DNA of 10,514 bases. Origin: Candidatus Hodarchaeota archaeon. Its GTDB lineage: Archaea; Asgardarchaeota; Heimdallarchaeia; Hodarchaeales; YT1-057. Below the pieces are notes generated by a model that saw only the letters and a program-made list of their open reading frames with translations, was not told where the DNA came from and ran no database searches. The position numbers were made by a program, and so were the translations under genes. The stretch is taken from assembly GCA_016839955.1 (NCBI GenBank), contig JAEOTI010000627.1, positions 1-10,514 of the forward strand, in the 5' to 3' direction. The first letter of the stretch is position 1. Every line of letters starts with the position of its first letter. Positions 1 through 6,530 of this stretch are shown here, piece after piece.

Positions 1-124
1 AAACCGCTGCACCTACCTGAAAGCCTGAGTGTGGAGCATAAGCATTTCGAGCAGCAATGATGGCTGCTTCTTTCAACATTTCAAATTTATCAGTCATACT
101 TTTTGGACCTTTGTCATTATTCAT
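1..124 (-). CDS. cdd: Cytidine deaminase, N-terminal part (cut by window edge)
   Basis: Cytidine deaminase hydrolyses cytidine and deoxycytidine to uridine and deoxyuridine in pyrimidine salvage, in the cytoplasm. Only the first 41 codons lie in the window; the gene runs off the left edge. The visible protein has a helix rich in Ala (KEAAIIAARNAYAP) followed by AYAPHSGFQVGAAV. This matches the family signature A-Y-A-P-Y-S-x-F-x-V-G-A-A at the start of the core, with His in place of the usual Tyr. The zinc-binding HAE and PCxxC motifs would lie beyond the edge and cannot be checked. The start is the ATG at 124-122; an in-frame ATG nine codons later (97-95) is an alternative, and the frame is open upstream to a TAA near 168. 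The gene diverges from the tRNA gene across about 90 bases that must hold both promoters. The family call is confident; completeness is unknown. Confidence 0.82.
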   Translation of the reverse strand, partial: MNNDKGPKSMTDKFEMLKEAAIIAARNAYAPHSGFQVGAAV

Positions 125-214
125 TTTCCATTCCAACTTTTGAGGACTCAAGCAAAGCTCTGCTTACTAAAAGTTAAAAATCAATTCTAGAAGTACATGA
201 TTGATTACTGAATT

Positions 215-290
215 GGGCCGGTAGATCAGCCGGAAGATCGCTTCCTTGGCATGGAAGAGGCCGTGGGTTCAAGTCCCACCCGGTCCACCA
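215..290 (+). tRNA. tRNA-Ala (anticodon GGC), CCA encoded
   Basis: A full cloverleaf can be folded by eye. The acceptor stem is 215-221 with 280-286, the D stem GATC/GATC is 224-227 with 236-239, the anticodon stem CTTCC/GGAAG is 241-245 with 253-257, and the T stem GTGGG/CCCAC is 263-267 with 275-279 around TTCAAGT. The anticodon loop TTGGCAT puts GGC at 248-250, reading GCC (alanine). The acceptor stem contains a G3-U70 wobble, the classic identity element for alanyl-tRNA synthetase, which independently supports the assignment. A73 is at 287 and the CCA tail is encoded at 288-290. There is no intron in the anticodon loop and the variable loop is five bases. It appears to be a single-gene unit, with no other RNA gene beside it. 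Confidence 0.97.
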
Positions 291-427
291 GCTATATCCC
301 ATTACTAATATCTGGCAAATTTTTACCGGAATTATTAGAGATTAAAAGGATAAAATCAATATTACTTATTCAAGGAAATATTGAATTTTTCGAATTGATC
401 CTGTATGATTATTTCCACCATAAAATC

Positions 428-436
428 TTTTTTTTT
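428..436 (+). terminator. T-run, possible terminator between tRNA and FDOR gene
   Basis: Nine consecutive T lie between the tRNA and the next plus-strand gene, after about 140 bases of AT-rich sequence with no convincing gene. Archaeal RNA polymerase terminates at T-runs without needing a hairpin, so this could end read-through from the tRNA. The distance from the tRNA is long, so the role is uncertain. Confidence 0.3.
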
Positions 437-487
437 CCATTTCTATCTCCTAGCAAGTAAAAATATTGACTTAGAAGGTGAGAAAAT

Positions 488-886
488 ATGAATGAAAAAC
501 TCTCTCAGTATGTAGATATCTTTGACAAGAAAGCATTTGCACATGTTGCTACATTGATGCCAGATGGTTCTCCCCATGTAACTCCAGTTTGGGTAGAGCT
601 GGACAAGGAATCAGGCTTTATAGTTTTCAACACATCAAAAAATCGTCGAAAAGAGCGGAATATGACAAAAAATCCTAGAGTTTCGGTTTCTATCCAAGAT
701 CCAGATAATTTTTACCGGTATGTCATTATCCGTGGGAAAGTTGTCGAGATCACAGAAGAAAATGCAGATGATCACATCGATAAGTTAGCAAACAAGTACT
801 TGGGTGTTGAAAAATATCCTTATCGTCAACCTGATGAAATCCGAGTAATTGTAAGAATTGAACCCATTTCTGTTTCTGGGATATAA
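488..886 (+). CDS. PPOX-class FDOR split-barrel flavin/F420-dependent protein
   Basis: This is a 132-residue protein of the pyridoxamine-phosphate-oxidase-like split beta-barrel superfamily, in the group usually annotated as F420-dependent (FDOR-B). Visible family features are the opening strands AHVATLMPDGSPHVTPVW (residues 18-35), where the substrate faces the barrel; the cofactor-phosphate segment NTSKNRRKERNMTKNPRVSV (48-67), with its Lys/Arg cluster and the typical nPrVSvsI; the strand YVIIRGKVVEI (78-88); and a C-terminal KYLG/YPYR/DEIRVIVRIEP block (103-126). The length is normal for the family. Such proteins act as soluble homodimers and either reduce small molecules or bind flavin, F420 or haem; the substrate cannot be read from sequence. 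The ATG at 488 is set by the Shine-Dalgarno GGTGA at 477-481. It seems to be monocistronic. The choice between F420 and FMN is inference from subgroup resemblance. Confidence 0.85.
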   Translation: MNEKLSQYVDIFDKKAFAHVATLMPDGSPHVTPVWVELDKESGFIVFNTSKNRRKERNMTKNPRVSVSIQDPDNFYRYVIIRGKVVEITEENADDHIDKLANKYLGVEKYPYRQPDEIRVIVRIEPISVSGI

Positions 887-995
887 TATAGCAATCTCCC
901 ATCTCCTTTTTTTGCTGATAACGAAAATATAGGTTTTTTAATCAAAAAATACTTATTCAGATGTCTATATAATATTCTGTTTAGTTAACGATACA

Positions 996-1034
996 TTTAA
1001 ATATTAATCAGCGATCTGAATAATCAATTGATTA
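996..1034 (+). promoter_or_regulatory. padR promoter with palindromic operator candidate
   Basis: A TATA-like TTTAAATA lies at 996-1003. It is followed 18 bases later by a perfect 14-bp palindrome, TAATCAATTGATTA (1021-1034). Archaeal transcription usually starts about 25 bases after the centre of the TATA box, which puts the start inside or at the edge of the palindrome. A dimeric repressor there would block polymerase. Imperfectly placed GATC half-sites at 1013-1016 and 1041-1044 flank it. PadR proteins commonly repress their own gene, so this is a candidate autoregulatory operator; binding is inference. Confidence 0.45.
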
Positions 1035-1057
1035 GCATTCGATCTAGGTGAAGAATA

Positions 1058-1621
1058 TTGATTGGGATGTATCCAGGTAGTTTACGACACAAGAAAAAAC
1101 TCAGTCCAGTTGAATTCTTAGTTCTATTTGGTTTAAATGGTCGTAATCTATCAGGCTACGCCTTGATGGAGTCAATTGCTGAAGAAACTTCAGGAAGGAT
1201 TCGATTAAAAGGGGGAACTCTCTACCCTGCATTAAAACGTTTATCAAAAAGAGACCTCGTTTATTATGATAATGAGGTTAAGGAATATGCTCTGACTGAA
1301 GCAGGTCGAAATTTTCGAGCAAAGTTTCCTGAGCAACTAGATTCAGCTTTTGAAGCTAGTGAGAAATACATAGCCTTTATCGTGAAACGAGGAGGACCGA
1401 AACATTTCAAAGCAGTATGTGATCAAGCAATGGCCAAAAAACATCCTTGGGCGTTTTCCTGGCTTTGTGGTATGGGTAATATCATCAATGACTACGAAGA
1501 AAGCAAAAAAGATCATATTAAACGGCTGAAACGCCTTCGAGAGCATCTCACTAAACGAATAGAAAAATTAGACCATCAGATCGAAGAGCTAAACCGAGGA
1601 ACAGAAAATGAAGAAACATAA
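1058..1621 (+). CDS. PadR-family winged-helix transcriptional repressor
   Basis: PadR proteins are dimeric winged-helix repressors, often of phenolic, drug or stress responses, and often self-regulated. In this 187-residue protein the winged helix spans about residues 15-85. LSGYALMESIAEETSG starts the HTH, KGGTLYPALKRLSKRDLVYY (51-70) is the highly conserved recognition helix with its G-T-L-Y-P signature, and EYALTEAGRNF (76-86) ends the wing. Residues 90-140 form a helical linker. Residues 147-180 are a charged helix with heptad leucines, the dimerising C-terminus of PadR class 1 proteins. The start is TTG at 1058, because GGTG at 1047-1050 sits seven bases upstream; the ATG at 1067 is too far from it. 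The stop overlaps the next gene by 14 bases, so the two are co-transcribed and probably translationally coupled. The effector ligand is unknown. Confidence 0.9.
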   Translation: MIGMYPGSLRHKKKLSPVEFLVLFGLNGRNLSGYALMESIAEETSGRIRLKGGTLYPALKRLSKRDLVYYDNEVKEYALTEAGRNFRAKFPEQLDSAFEASEKYIAFIVKRGGPKHFKAVCDQAMAKKHPWAFSWLCGMGNIINDYEESKKDHIKRLKRLREHLTKRIEKLDHQIEELNRGTENEET

Positions 1622-1781
1622 CTGGTGTGGACCTGGCTTCTTTGGACCATGGGTAGTTCATTCTTCCTTTCCAAGCAAAGAAGAGGGGATAGCTTTTTTG
1701 AACTACAAAAAGAAGAAGTTAGAACGCATTATGAAGGAAATTGATCAAGAGATTGAGGACCTCAAGGGGACAGAGGACTAA
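1608..1781 (+). CDS. Small Gly/Pro/aromatic-headed coiled-coil protein coupled to PadR
   Basis: This is a 57-residue protein starting with ATG at 1608, 14 bases before the end of the PadR gene and in another frame. GAGGA at 1596-1600, seven bases upstream, is a good Shine-Dalgarno site. The head (residues 5-17) is NWCGPGFFGPWVV, rich in Gly, Pro, Trp and Phe. After a short linker, residues 29-55 form a charged amphipathic helix (IAFLNYKKKKLERIMKEIDQ and onward) that ends DLKGTED. The layout of an aromatic Gly/Pro head plus a C-terminal coiled coil recalls the small DUF5320-like proteins often encoded beside PadR regulators; this is resemblance seen by eye, not a confirmed match. Its tail also resembles the PadR tail (ELNRGTE against DLKGTED), suggesting a mixed coiled coil or a modulator of the repressor. 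No membrane segment or signal peptide is visible. Confidence 0.75.
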   Translation: MKKHNWCGPGFFGPWVVHSSFPSKEEGIAFLNYKKKKLERIMKEIDQEIEDLKGTED

Positions 1782-1817
1782 GTCTGTATCCACCCCTTGA
1801 CTTCCTCTTTCTCACTC

Positions 1818-1826
1818 TTTTTTTTT
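1818..1826 (+). terminator. T-run terminator of the padR operon
   Basis: Nine T in a pyrimidine-rich tract begin about 36 bases after the stop of the small coupled gene. The gene that follows is on the opposite strand. This fits a hairpin-free archaeal terminator for the two-gene operon. Confidence 0.5.
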
Positions 1827-1892
1827 ATTTTCAGCTATAAAAAGTAGGTTGATTTTTACAAATTTTTAATTATTTCTCAATTAGAGCATCTA

Positions 1893-3263
1893 TTACTTGT
1901 ATAATTTCGAAATTTTGTTACGCCATTTTTGAAAATCGTTGAAATTGTCGGGATAGTTTTTATAGAGCTCTTCAGCTTTCTTATAGTCCTTTAAGCCCTT
2001 TCTTACGCTATTTATAAGTCCAAAAAGTCTCCAACCTTTAAGAAGTCTCTTAAATTTATTTAGGCGATTAATAGATAACCCTTGGCCTGCATTAACAGAA
2101 TGAAGATCTTCTTGAGTCAATAGCCCCTTACTAAAAACTTGATTGATTTGTTTATTTGTTGTACCAGTGATAACAAGCTTAAGAATCTCGAGAGGCGCGT
2201 TTATTGCTCCAACCTTGCGCATTAAGGTCATATTATAATCCCATAACGGTCCATCTCTCGATACATCATTTCGTTCAATTGCATCTGCAATTGGCTGAGC
2301 AACCATGACTGCAGAAAGAATAGATAGACCTATCCCACCTCCATCAGTTGGTTTAACTATCGAACCAGCATCCCCCACAAGAGCTAATCCGTTCCATACT
2401 AATACATCGATGGGTCGTCTTAGTGGGACTCGGGCCCCGCCACCGTGTTCAAGCGTTGAGTCCCGATAATCGACGCCAGAAAACTCTTTGTTTCCTTTAA
2501 GGACATAATCTGTAAATTGTCTTTTAGCACTGGGTTGTTTTCCAGTTACTTCAACCCCTAGACCCGCATTAACTTTGTGGGTTCCTGCAGGAAATGCCCA
2601 ATAGTATCCCCCTGGGCATAAATCTTGGTCGAAAAATAATCTCATATATCCTGGTTCTTCTATTTCATGTTTAAGATCCCTAATTTCACGATAACAATAA
2701 CACATGTCTCGTCCTAAGATTGTTTGATCCATGAACGTTTTTTTAGGATCTAGTTGTCGACGAATTGCAGCATTAATACCACTTGCATCAACCACGACTT
2801 TTGCATCAATTGTAGATAAGTTTTCATTATGACGAACTTCTATGCCTGAAACTGTATCATTAGATATAATTGATTTTCGAACACGGGTAGAATGTAAAAC
2901 TTCACAGCCTGCATCTTCAGCTAAATGAAGAAGGCGTCGAACGAAAGAAAATCTGTCAATTATATATCCTCCTGAATATTCTAGCCGGAGTTTTGTCTTT
3001 CTATCAGGTGAAACAAAATAGAATCCCTTGATTTTTTGCCGTATTTCATTTCCTTTTGGTGGATTGATGGCAACACCATATTCATTCTTAATCCGGTCAA
3101 AGTAATGGGGGGAAGTAGCATCACCACATACTTTTTCACCGATTTTTTCATAATTCTTAGAATCAATAACAGCAACTTTTAGTCCTTTCTTAGCTAATGC
3201 GATACCAGTTGCACATCCACCTGTTTGAGCGCCTATAACTGCAACATCATACTTTGTGGTCAT
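1893..3263 (-). CDS. Geranylgeranyl reductase family FAD-dependent oxidoreductase
   Basis: The family uses FAD to reduce the double bonds of geranylgeranyl chains, in archaea those of membrane ether lipids at the membrane surface; some paralogues act on other isoprenoids. Seen in this 456-residue protein are a Rossmann FAD strand and loop (YDVAVIGAQTGGCATGIALA, 5-24) ending in acidic D34 for the ribose; the KVCGDATSP segment (44-52) with the active-site-region Cys; a second FAD segment VVVDASGINA (156-165); the substrate-cavity signature GGYYWAFPAG (218-227); and the second FAD site LALVGDAGSIVKPTDGGGIG (293-312). Residues 350-456 are a helical C-terminal extension. The length resembles the long Sulfolobus-type enzymes. 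The second Gly of the usual GxGxxG is Gln13. ATG at 3263 has a strong GAGGAGA Shine-Dalgarno site at 3268-3274. The gene is monocistronic. The exact substrate is not determined by sequence. Confidence 0.87.
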   Translation of the reverse strand: MTTKYDVAVIGAQTGGCATGIALAKKGLKVAVIDSKNYEKIGEKVCGDATSPHYFDRIKNEYGVAINPPKGNEIRQKIKGFYFVSPDRKTKLRLEYSGGYIIDRFSFVRRLLHLAEDAGCEVLHSTRVRKSIISNDTVSGIEVRHNENLSTIDAKVVVDASGINAAIRRQLDPKKTFMDQTILGRDMCYCYREIRDLKHEIEEPGYMRLFFDQDLCPGGYYWAFPAGTHKVNAGLGVEVTGKQPSAKRQFTDYVLKGNKEFSGVDYRDSTLEHGGGARVPLRRPIDVLVWNGLALVGDAGSIVKPTDGGGIGLSILSAVMVAQPIADAIERNDVSRDGPLWDYNMTLMRKVGAINAPLEILKLVITGTTNKQINQVFSKGLLTQEDLHSVNAGQGLSINRLNKFKRLLKGWRLFGLINSVRKGLKDYKKAEELYKNYPDNFNDFQKWRNKISKLYK

Positions 3264-3645
3264 AGTTTCTCCTCATCCGTCTCAATTCTACGAAATCTAA
3301 AACTAGTCAAATGTTCTCTTAGCTTTTCAAATTAACCTATTTTTTCCTATTTTTAACCATTTGGGAAGTTAATTGACCTAGAGCGTAAATAATTCCTAAT
3401 TTTCTTAAATTTTGCTTTGTATTCTTAAGAGAGTGAAAATTTTCCAGAACCTGGATTGTTCTTTATTCTATTATCTAGAATAACAGGTGTTGAACTTTTT
3501 TTTCCAAATTATCTTCCTAAAAAATCTTCTTTTCTTGTCTTATACGGTAAGTCTTTTTTGTAGAAAATTATAATTCAACTTGATCGGATGAGTATAACTG
3601 TATAATAATCAAGAAAAAGGAAAATTTGAACTCTGAGGTGATACG
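3264..3645. other. Intergenic region between divergent genes
   Basis: About 380 bases hold the upstream regions of two divergent genes: the reductase (minus) and the zinc-ribbon protein (plus). There is a T-run at 3496-3503. I see no open frame with a ribosome site and family features, and no RNA gene. A minus-strand frame of about 60 codons covering 3575-3763 overlaps the zinc-ribbon gene and looks spurious. Confidence 0.6.
3601..3642 (+). promoter_or_regulatory. Promoter and ribosome site of zinc-ribbon gene
   Basis: TATAATAA at 3601-3608 lies about 38 bases before the start codon. A start of transcription near 3629 would give a short leader that still includes the strong Shine-Dalgarno GAGGTGAT at 3635-3642. 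The ribosome site is clear; the TATA assignment is by position and composition only. Confidence 0.4.
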
Positions 3646-4446
3646 ATGACTGCAAAATGTTTAAATTGTGGTGGAGAGCTTCCACCAAACGCAAATTTCT
3701 GTAGATTCTGTGGAAGTAAACAAAAAGGTCCTTCAGGGGAAACTTCAACCTCAGAGAGAACATCTCTTTATTCTGAACCTGTTATTGCCTCAAGTACCTC
3801 TGGTGCTTCCTTAGAATCCTCAGAAACAGAAAAAAAAGAATTAGGAAGCCCTGAAGAGCTTCAAGAAGAACTTGAGAAATTTATACCAATACTTTACGCC
3901 CGAACACGCAAAACAGAAATCGAAAAAAGTCTCAGAAAAACGATGGAATCACTAGAAACCATTTCAACCAAGTTAGAACTGGGTCTTATTAGTGGGGGGG
4001 AAGCTAAGGAATCTGTTAGTCAAACAAAAGAATTGATCGCAAAATTAAAAGAAGAACGCAAAGATTTACCTTCAGGCGAGCTTCCTATCGAAACACTATC
4101 ACCAGAAGCAAAAGAAGCTGAAGAAAAGCTAGATAGATTACATGAAATGAGAAAGGCAGGTCGGATCGAAAGAGAAAACGTGTATGAACAACTTGTAGTA
4201 GAATATGAAGCAAAAAAACGAGAGATTGATGCTAAAATTGAATATGAAAAAAGAAAAATGACCGTTTGGGTCACTATGCTTGAAGAAGATTTAGAAACAG
4301 CTACTGATCAGCTTTCTAGTCTGAAGGTACGACATGAATTAGGTGAGGTGACTTCTGAGGAAATTGATAAAAGAAAACAACTTATAGAAGAGAATCTTGC
4401 AATGAAAAATGTCGCACTCAAGAGCTTGAAAACGGAACTAACCTAA
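3646..4446 (+). CDS. Zinc-ribbon protein with three spaced helical repeat units
   Basis: This 266-residue protein is probably cytoplasmic. The N-terminus is a treble-clef-like zinc ribbon: C5-x2-C8, ten residues, C19-x2-C22, in the common form KCLNCGGELPPNANFCRFCG. Residues 27-65 are a Ser/Thr/Glu-rich disordered linker. The remainder is highly charged helix. Three segments share a pattern of helix, Gly, a beta-branched or hydrophobic residue, a short turn, then a Glu/Lys-rich helix: LELGLISGGEA (110-120), RKAGRIERENV (169-179) and HELGEVTSEEI (230-240). Their glycines fall at 113, 172 and 233, so the units are about 60 residues apart. The pattern resembles the short SHOCT-like helical module. 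No enzyme motif or membrane segment is present; a scaffold or oligomerising role is inference. It converges on the next gene with only eight bases between the stops. Confidence 0.75.
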   Translation: MTAKCLNCGGELPPNANFCRFCGSKQKGPSGETSTSERTSLYSEPVIASSTSGASLESSETEKKELGSPEELQEELEKFIPILYARTRKTEIEKSLRKTMESLETISTKLELGLISGGEAKESVSQTKELIAKLKEERKDLPSGELPIETLSPEAKEAEEKLDRLHEMRKAGRIERENVYEQLVVEYEAKKREIDAKIEYEKRKMTVWVTMLEEDLETATDQLSSLKVRHELGEVTSEEIDKRKQLIEENLAMKNVALKSLKTELT

Positions 4447-4454
4447 GAATTATT

Positions 4455-5720
4455 TCAAAGCGATAATTGCAGTTTCTTCTTTGCATTCAATAATACTTTT
4501 TTTTGTTCTGAAACCAAACCCTCTAGACTGCTAACTTCTTTTATCACTTGGTTTAGCTTATTTTTAATCTTCTCATTTTCTTGAGAGGTTTCTATTAAGT
4601 CTCTGTAGATATTAATGTTGTTCAAATTATTTTGTGAATTTATGAGCTCGCTTTTAAGAGATCTGAGTTCAAAAAGAGTTTCTTTTCCTTTTTTCAGCCG
4701 GTTTTGAAGTTGTTGGGGCGAACCAATTTTCTTTGCATACTCTTTCTTTTTAGAATAAAAGTTTTCAACATTTGTGACAAGTTCTAGAGATAATTCGTTG
4801 AAAAAATCTTCTAGGGGGCTCGAAAAATCGTATAAGTCCTCATAGATTGCAATAATATACTTTAAGGATAATTTAGACCTTGGTTCTCGTTGTATCCATC
4901 GAATAAACCTGTGTAGTAAATCAGTCCATAGTTTCAAGAAACTTCGAGTCTTTGGGTTGTCTTCTAGTTGTTGAAATTGTTGTTCTTTTTCGTTCTTACT
5001 TTTATATTCGTCTGTTTGATGTAATTCAGCTTCTAAAATACTAATTTTGTTAGTAAGGTTGTTAAAACGATTAACTAGTTCATTTTTTCTTCCATTAAGT
5101 GTTTCTAACTGTTTTTTACTTTCTTGGTACATTTCGTTAGCATTGAGATATGCTTTGTATGCTTGACCCAACTGTTTTACTTTTTCTGTGGTTTTTGAAG
5201 AAGAATTAACAAAGAGAGAATCTAGATTATTAATAACTAGTTCAAAATCAGCGGAGTTGTTTTTGTCAATTGAACTTGGAAAGTGCTGTGATACCCTTCG
5301 GAAGACCTTTTCATCTTTTTCTGGTTTTTTCCCTTGCCATTCAGGTTCAGGATGCATTTTAATATCATATTTTATACGTTTTTCATTCCAACCAAGAATT
5401 TTAAGCTGCCACGAACCCTTTCTCCTAGCTCGTCGTTTCTGACTAAGTTCAACTTGATAATCTTCAATGTTTGAGAAGAGCTTATCTCGCACAGCCCTCC
5501 CATAATGACACAGTTCGAAAGTTGACTTTGGAAGCGGCAAATCATTCTCAGTTGCATACTGAAGAGCAAACTCTGCATTTTGAATGGTATTTAGGGTATC
5601 TTCTGAAAGAACTAGCTTTTTATTCCTAATTGAAATATGAATAGAGAAATATTCTCCAAGTAATTCCTGTAGAGAGTCTCTAAGAGCGTCAAGATGTGTC
5701 ATTGCTGATAGCCTACACAT
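4455..5720 (-). CDS. Orphan soluble coiled-coil protein
   Basis: I do not recognise this 421-residue protein. Three parts can be seen. Residues 1-170 are a mixed alpha/beta-like region with a basic patch (QKRRARRKGSWQLKILGW, 94-111) that could bind nucleic acid or an acidic partner. Residues 176-250 are a coiled coil rich in Gln, Lys and Glu. Residues 260-330 are more globular, with several Trp and Phe (FLKLWTDLLHRFIRWI, 261-276). Residues 336-418 form a second coiled coil that ends the protein. Two coiled coils flanking a compact middle would allow an antiparallel hairpin, as in SMC-like proteins, but there is no Walker motif and so no ATPase. There is no signal peptide or membrane helix. 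The start is unsure: ATG at 5720 has no Shine-Dalgarno site and would need a leaderless mRNA, while ATG at 5702 has only a weak AGG upstream. Confidence 0.65.
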   Translation of the reverse strand: MCRLSAMTHLDALRDSLQELLGEYFSIHISIRNKKLVLSEDTLNTIQNAEFALQYATENDLPLPKSTFELCHYGRAVRDKLFSNIEDYQVELSQKRRARRKGSWQLKILGWNEKRIKYDIKMHPEPEWQGKKPEKDEKVFRRVSQHFPSSIDKNNSADFELVINNLDSLFVNSSSKTTEKVKQLGQAYKAYLNANEMYQESKKQLETLNGRKNELVNRFNNLTNKISILEAELHQTDEYKSKNEKEQQFQQLEDNPKTRSFLKLWTDLLHRFIRWIQREPRSKLSLKYIIAIYEDLYDFSSPLEDFFNELSLELVTNVENFYSKKKEYAKKIGSPQQLQNRLKKGKETLFELRSLKSELINSQNNLNNINIYRDLIETSQENEKIKNKLNQVIKEVSSLEGLVSEQKKVLLNAKKKLQLSL

Positions 5721-6061
5721 TTTACATTGCTTGATTGATGGTTAATGAGATTTTTCCACTTATCAAAAAAATAATGGTCCAAAGATCTTTTTCAATATAT
5801 TTCCAGGATTGTTCAAAGATAGGAACTATTGTTCACAATTTATTACTCATAATTTCTATTATTTCATCCATAGATATTTTTTCAATAGACATTTACAAAG
5901 TTACTCAAGAAAACAAGCTGAAAAAAGAGAAAAAAAGAACAATAAAATAAACAAAAAAAAAAAAGTGACTGCAAACATTTTTTATTAGCTCTCAAGCTAA
6001 AGTCATAGTGTCTCATAAATTGAATATGTTAACTTTCTTTCAAACGTGGAGATGAAAATAC
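5721..6061. other. AT-rich intergenic region
   Basis: About 340 bases separate two divergent genes. The sequence is very AT-rich and includes a 12-base A-run at 5953-5964, which on the minus strand would read as a T-run. A 71-codon plus-strand frame at 5735-5950 has low-complexity composition and no ribosome site, so I do not call it a gene. Nothing else is recognised apart from the Shine-Dalgarno site of the next gene. Confidence 0.55.
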
Positions 6062-6484
6062 TTGTCAGGTACTGTTACTATTGCCAAAATGGTTTCTTTG
6101 GCTCATGATCAGGCGATTGCTCTCCCATCCGACTTTCTAGATTCCCTTCGTCCAAAGGATGATGGATCTCACGCTGTTATGATCTTGGCTCCTTCAACTA
6201 AAATTATTCGGATAATTCCAACTAAAAGCCCTGAAGTTTTGAAAGTAGCTATTGAAATTGGTGAATTAAGTCCCGATTTCCTTCAAGAACTGGGTGTTGT
6301 GTTCATGCGTTCAAAGATAAAAACGCTATATTCTACAGGGCTTTGTTTTACGCAAGATACTTGCGTATATGAAGGATATATCGATGTTAGCGATGTGAAC
6401 CTTCCTCAAGATCAATTGAAGAGTGAACTCTCTAGTATAAAGGGCGTTTCTAAGGTCAGTATTGATCTTTTGAAAGCTCCTTAG
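6062..6484 (+). CDS. Small ACT-like domain protein (archaeal conserved hypothetical)
   Basis: This is a 140-residue soluble protein starting with TTG at 6062. The choice is set by the Shine-Dalgarno GGAGATGA at 6048-6055 and by an in-frame stop just upstream (6053-6055); an ATG at codon 10 is the alternative. Residues 4-53 alternate short strands and one helix (QAIALPSDFLDSL, then HAVMILAPSTKIIRIIPT), a pattern vaguely like a swapped-hairpin AbrB fold. Residues 58-136 look like an ACT-type beta-alpha-beta-beta-alpha-beta unit: PEVLKVAIEIG, a helix PDFLQELGVVF, strands KIKTLYSTGLCF and CVYEGYIDVS, a helix LPQDQLKSELSSI, and a closing GVSKVSIDLL. The GV-x-V-x-I/V ending is typical of ACT domains, which bind amino acids or other small ligands and control enzymes or regulators. 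Cys95 and Cys101 are adjacent to the hairpin. A sensor role is inference; no operon partner gives context. Confidence 0.6.
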   Translation: MSGTVTIAKMVSLAHDQAIALPSDFLDSLRPKDDGSHAVMILAPSTKIIRIIPTKSPEVLKVAIEIGELSPDFLQELGVVFMRSKIKTLYSTGLCFTQDTCVYEGYIDVSDVNLPQDQLKSELSSIKGVSKVSIDLLKAP

Positions 6485-6496
6485 ACAGCTGTTACT

Positions 6497-6530
6497 CTGA
6501 GATGGCTTATCAGATGCCATCTCATCTCAG
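6497..6530 (+). terminator. Hairpin after the ACT-like gene, two alternative pairings
   Basis: Thirteen bases after the stop, TGAGATGGC (6498-6506) can pair with GCCATCTCA (6516-6524): nine perfect base pairs around a nine-base loop. The same left arm, CTGAGATG (6497-6504), can instead pair with CATCTCAG (6523-6530), because the right arm carries a tandem CATCTCATCTCAG. A T-run follows at 6562-6568. It could be a terminator or a 3'-end stabilising structure; the double pairing is odd. Confidence 0.5.

Noticed and set aside
251..460. 69-codon plus-strand frame starting inside the tRNA gene
   Set aside because: It begins within the anticodon arm of a clear tRNA, has no ribosome site, and its translation is low-complexity AT-rich sequence.
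5735..5950. 71-codon plus-strand frame in the divergent intergenic region
   Set aside because: It is dominated by Ile, Lys and Ser from AT-rich DNA, has no Shine-Dalgarno site and overlaps the likely promoter of the minus-strand coiled-coil gene.
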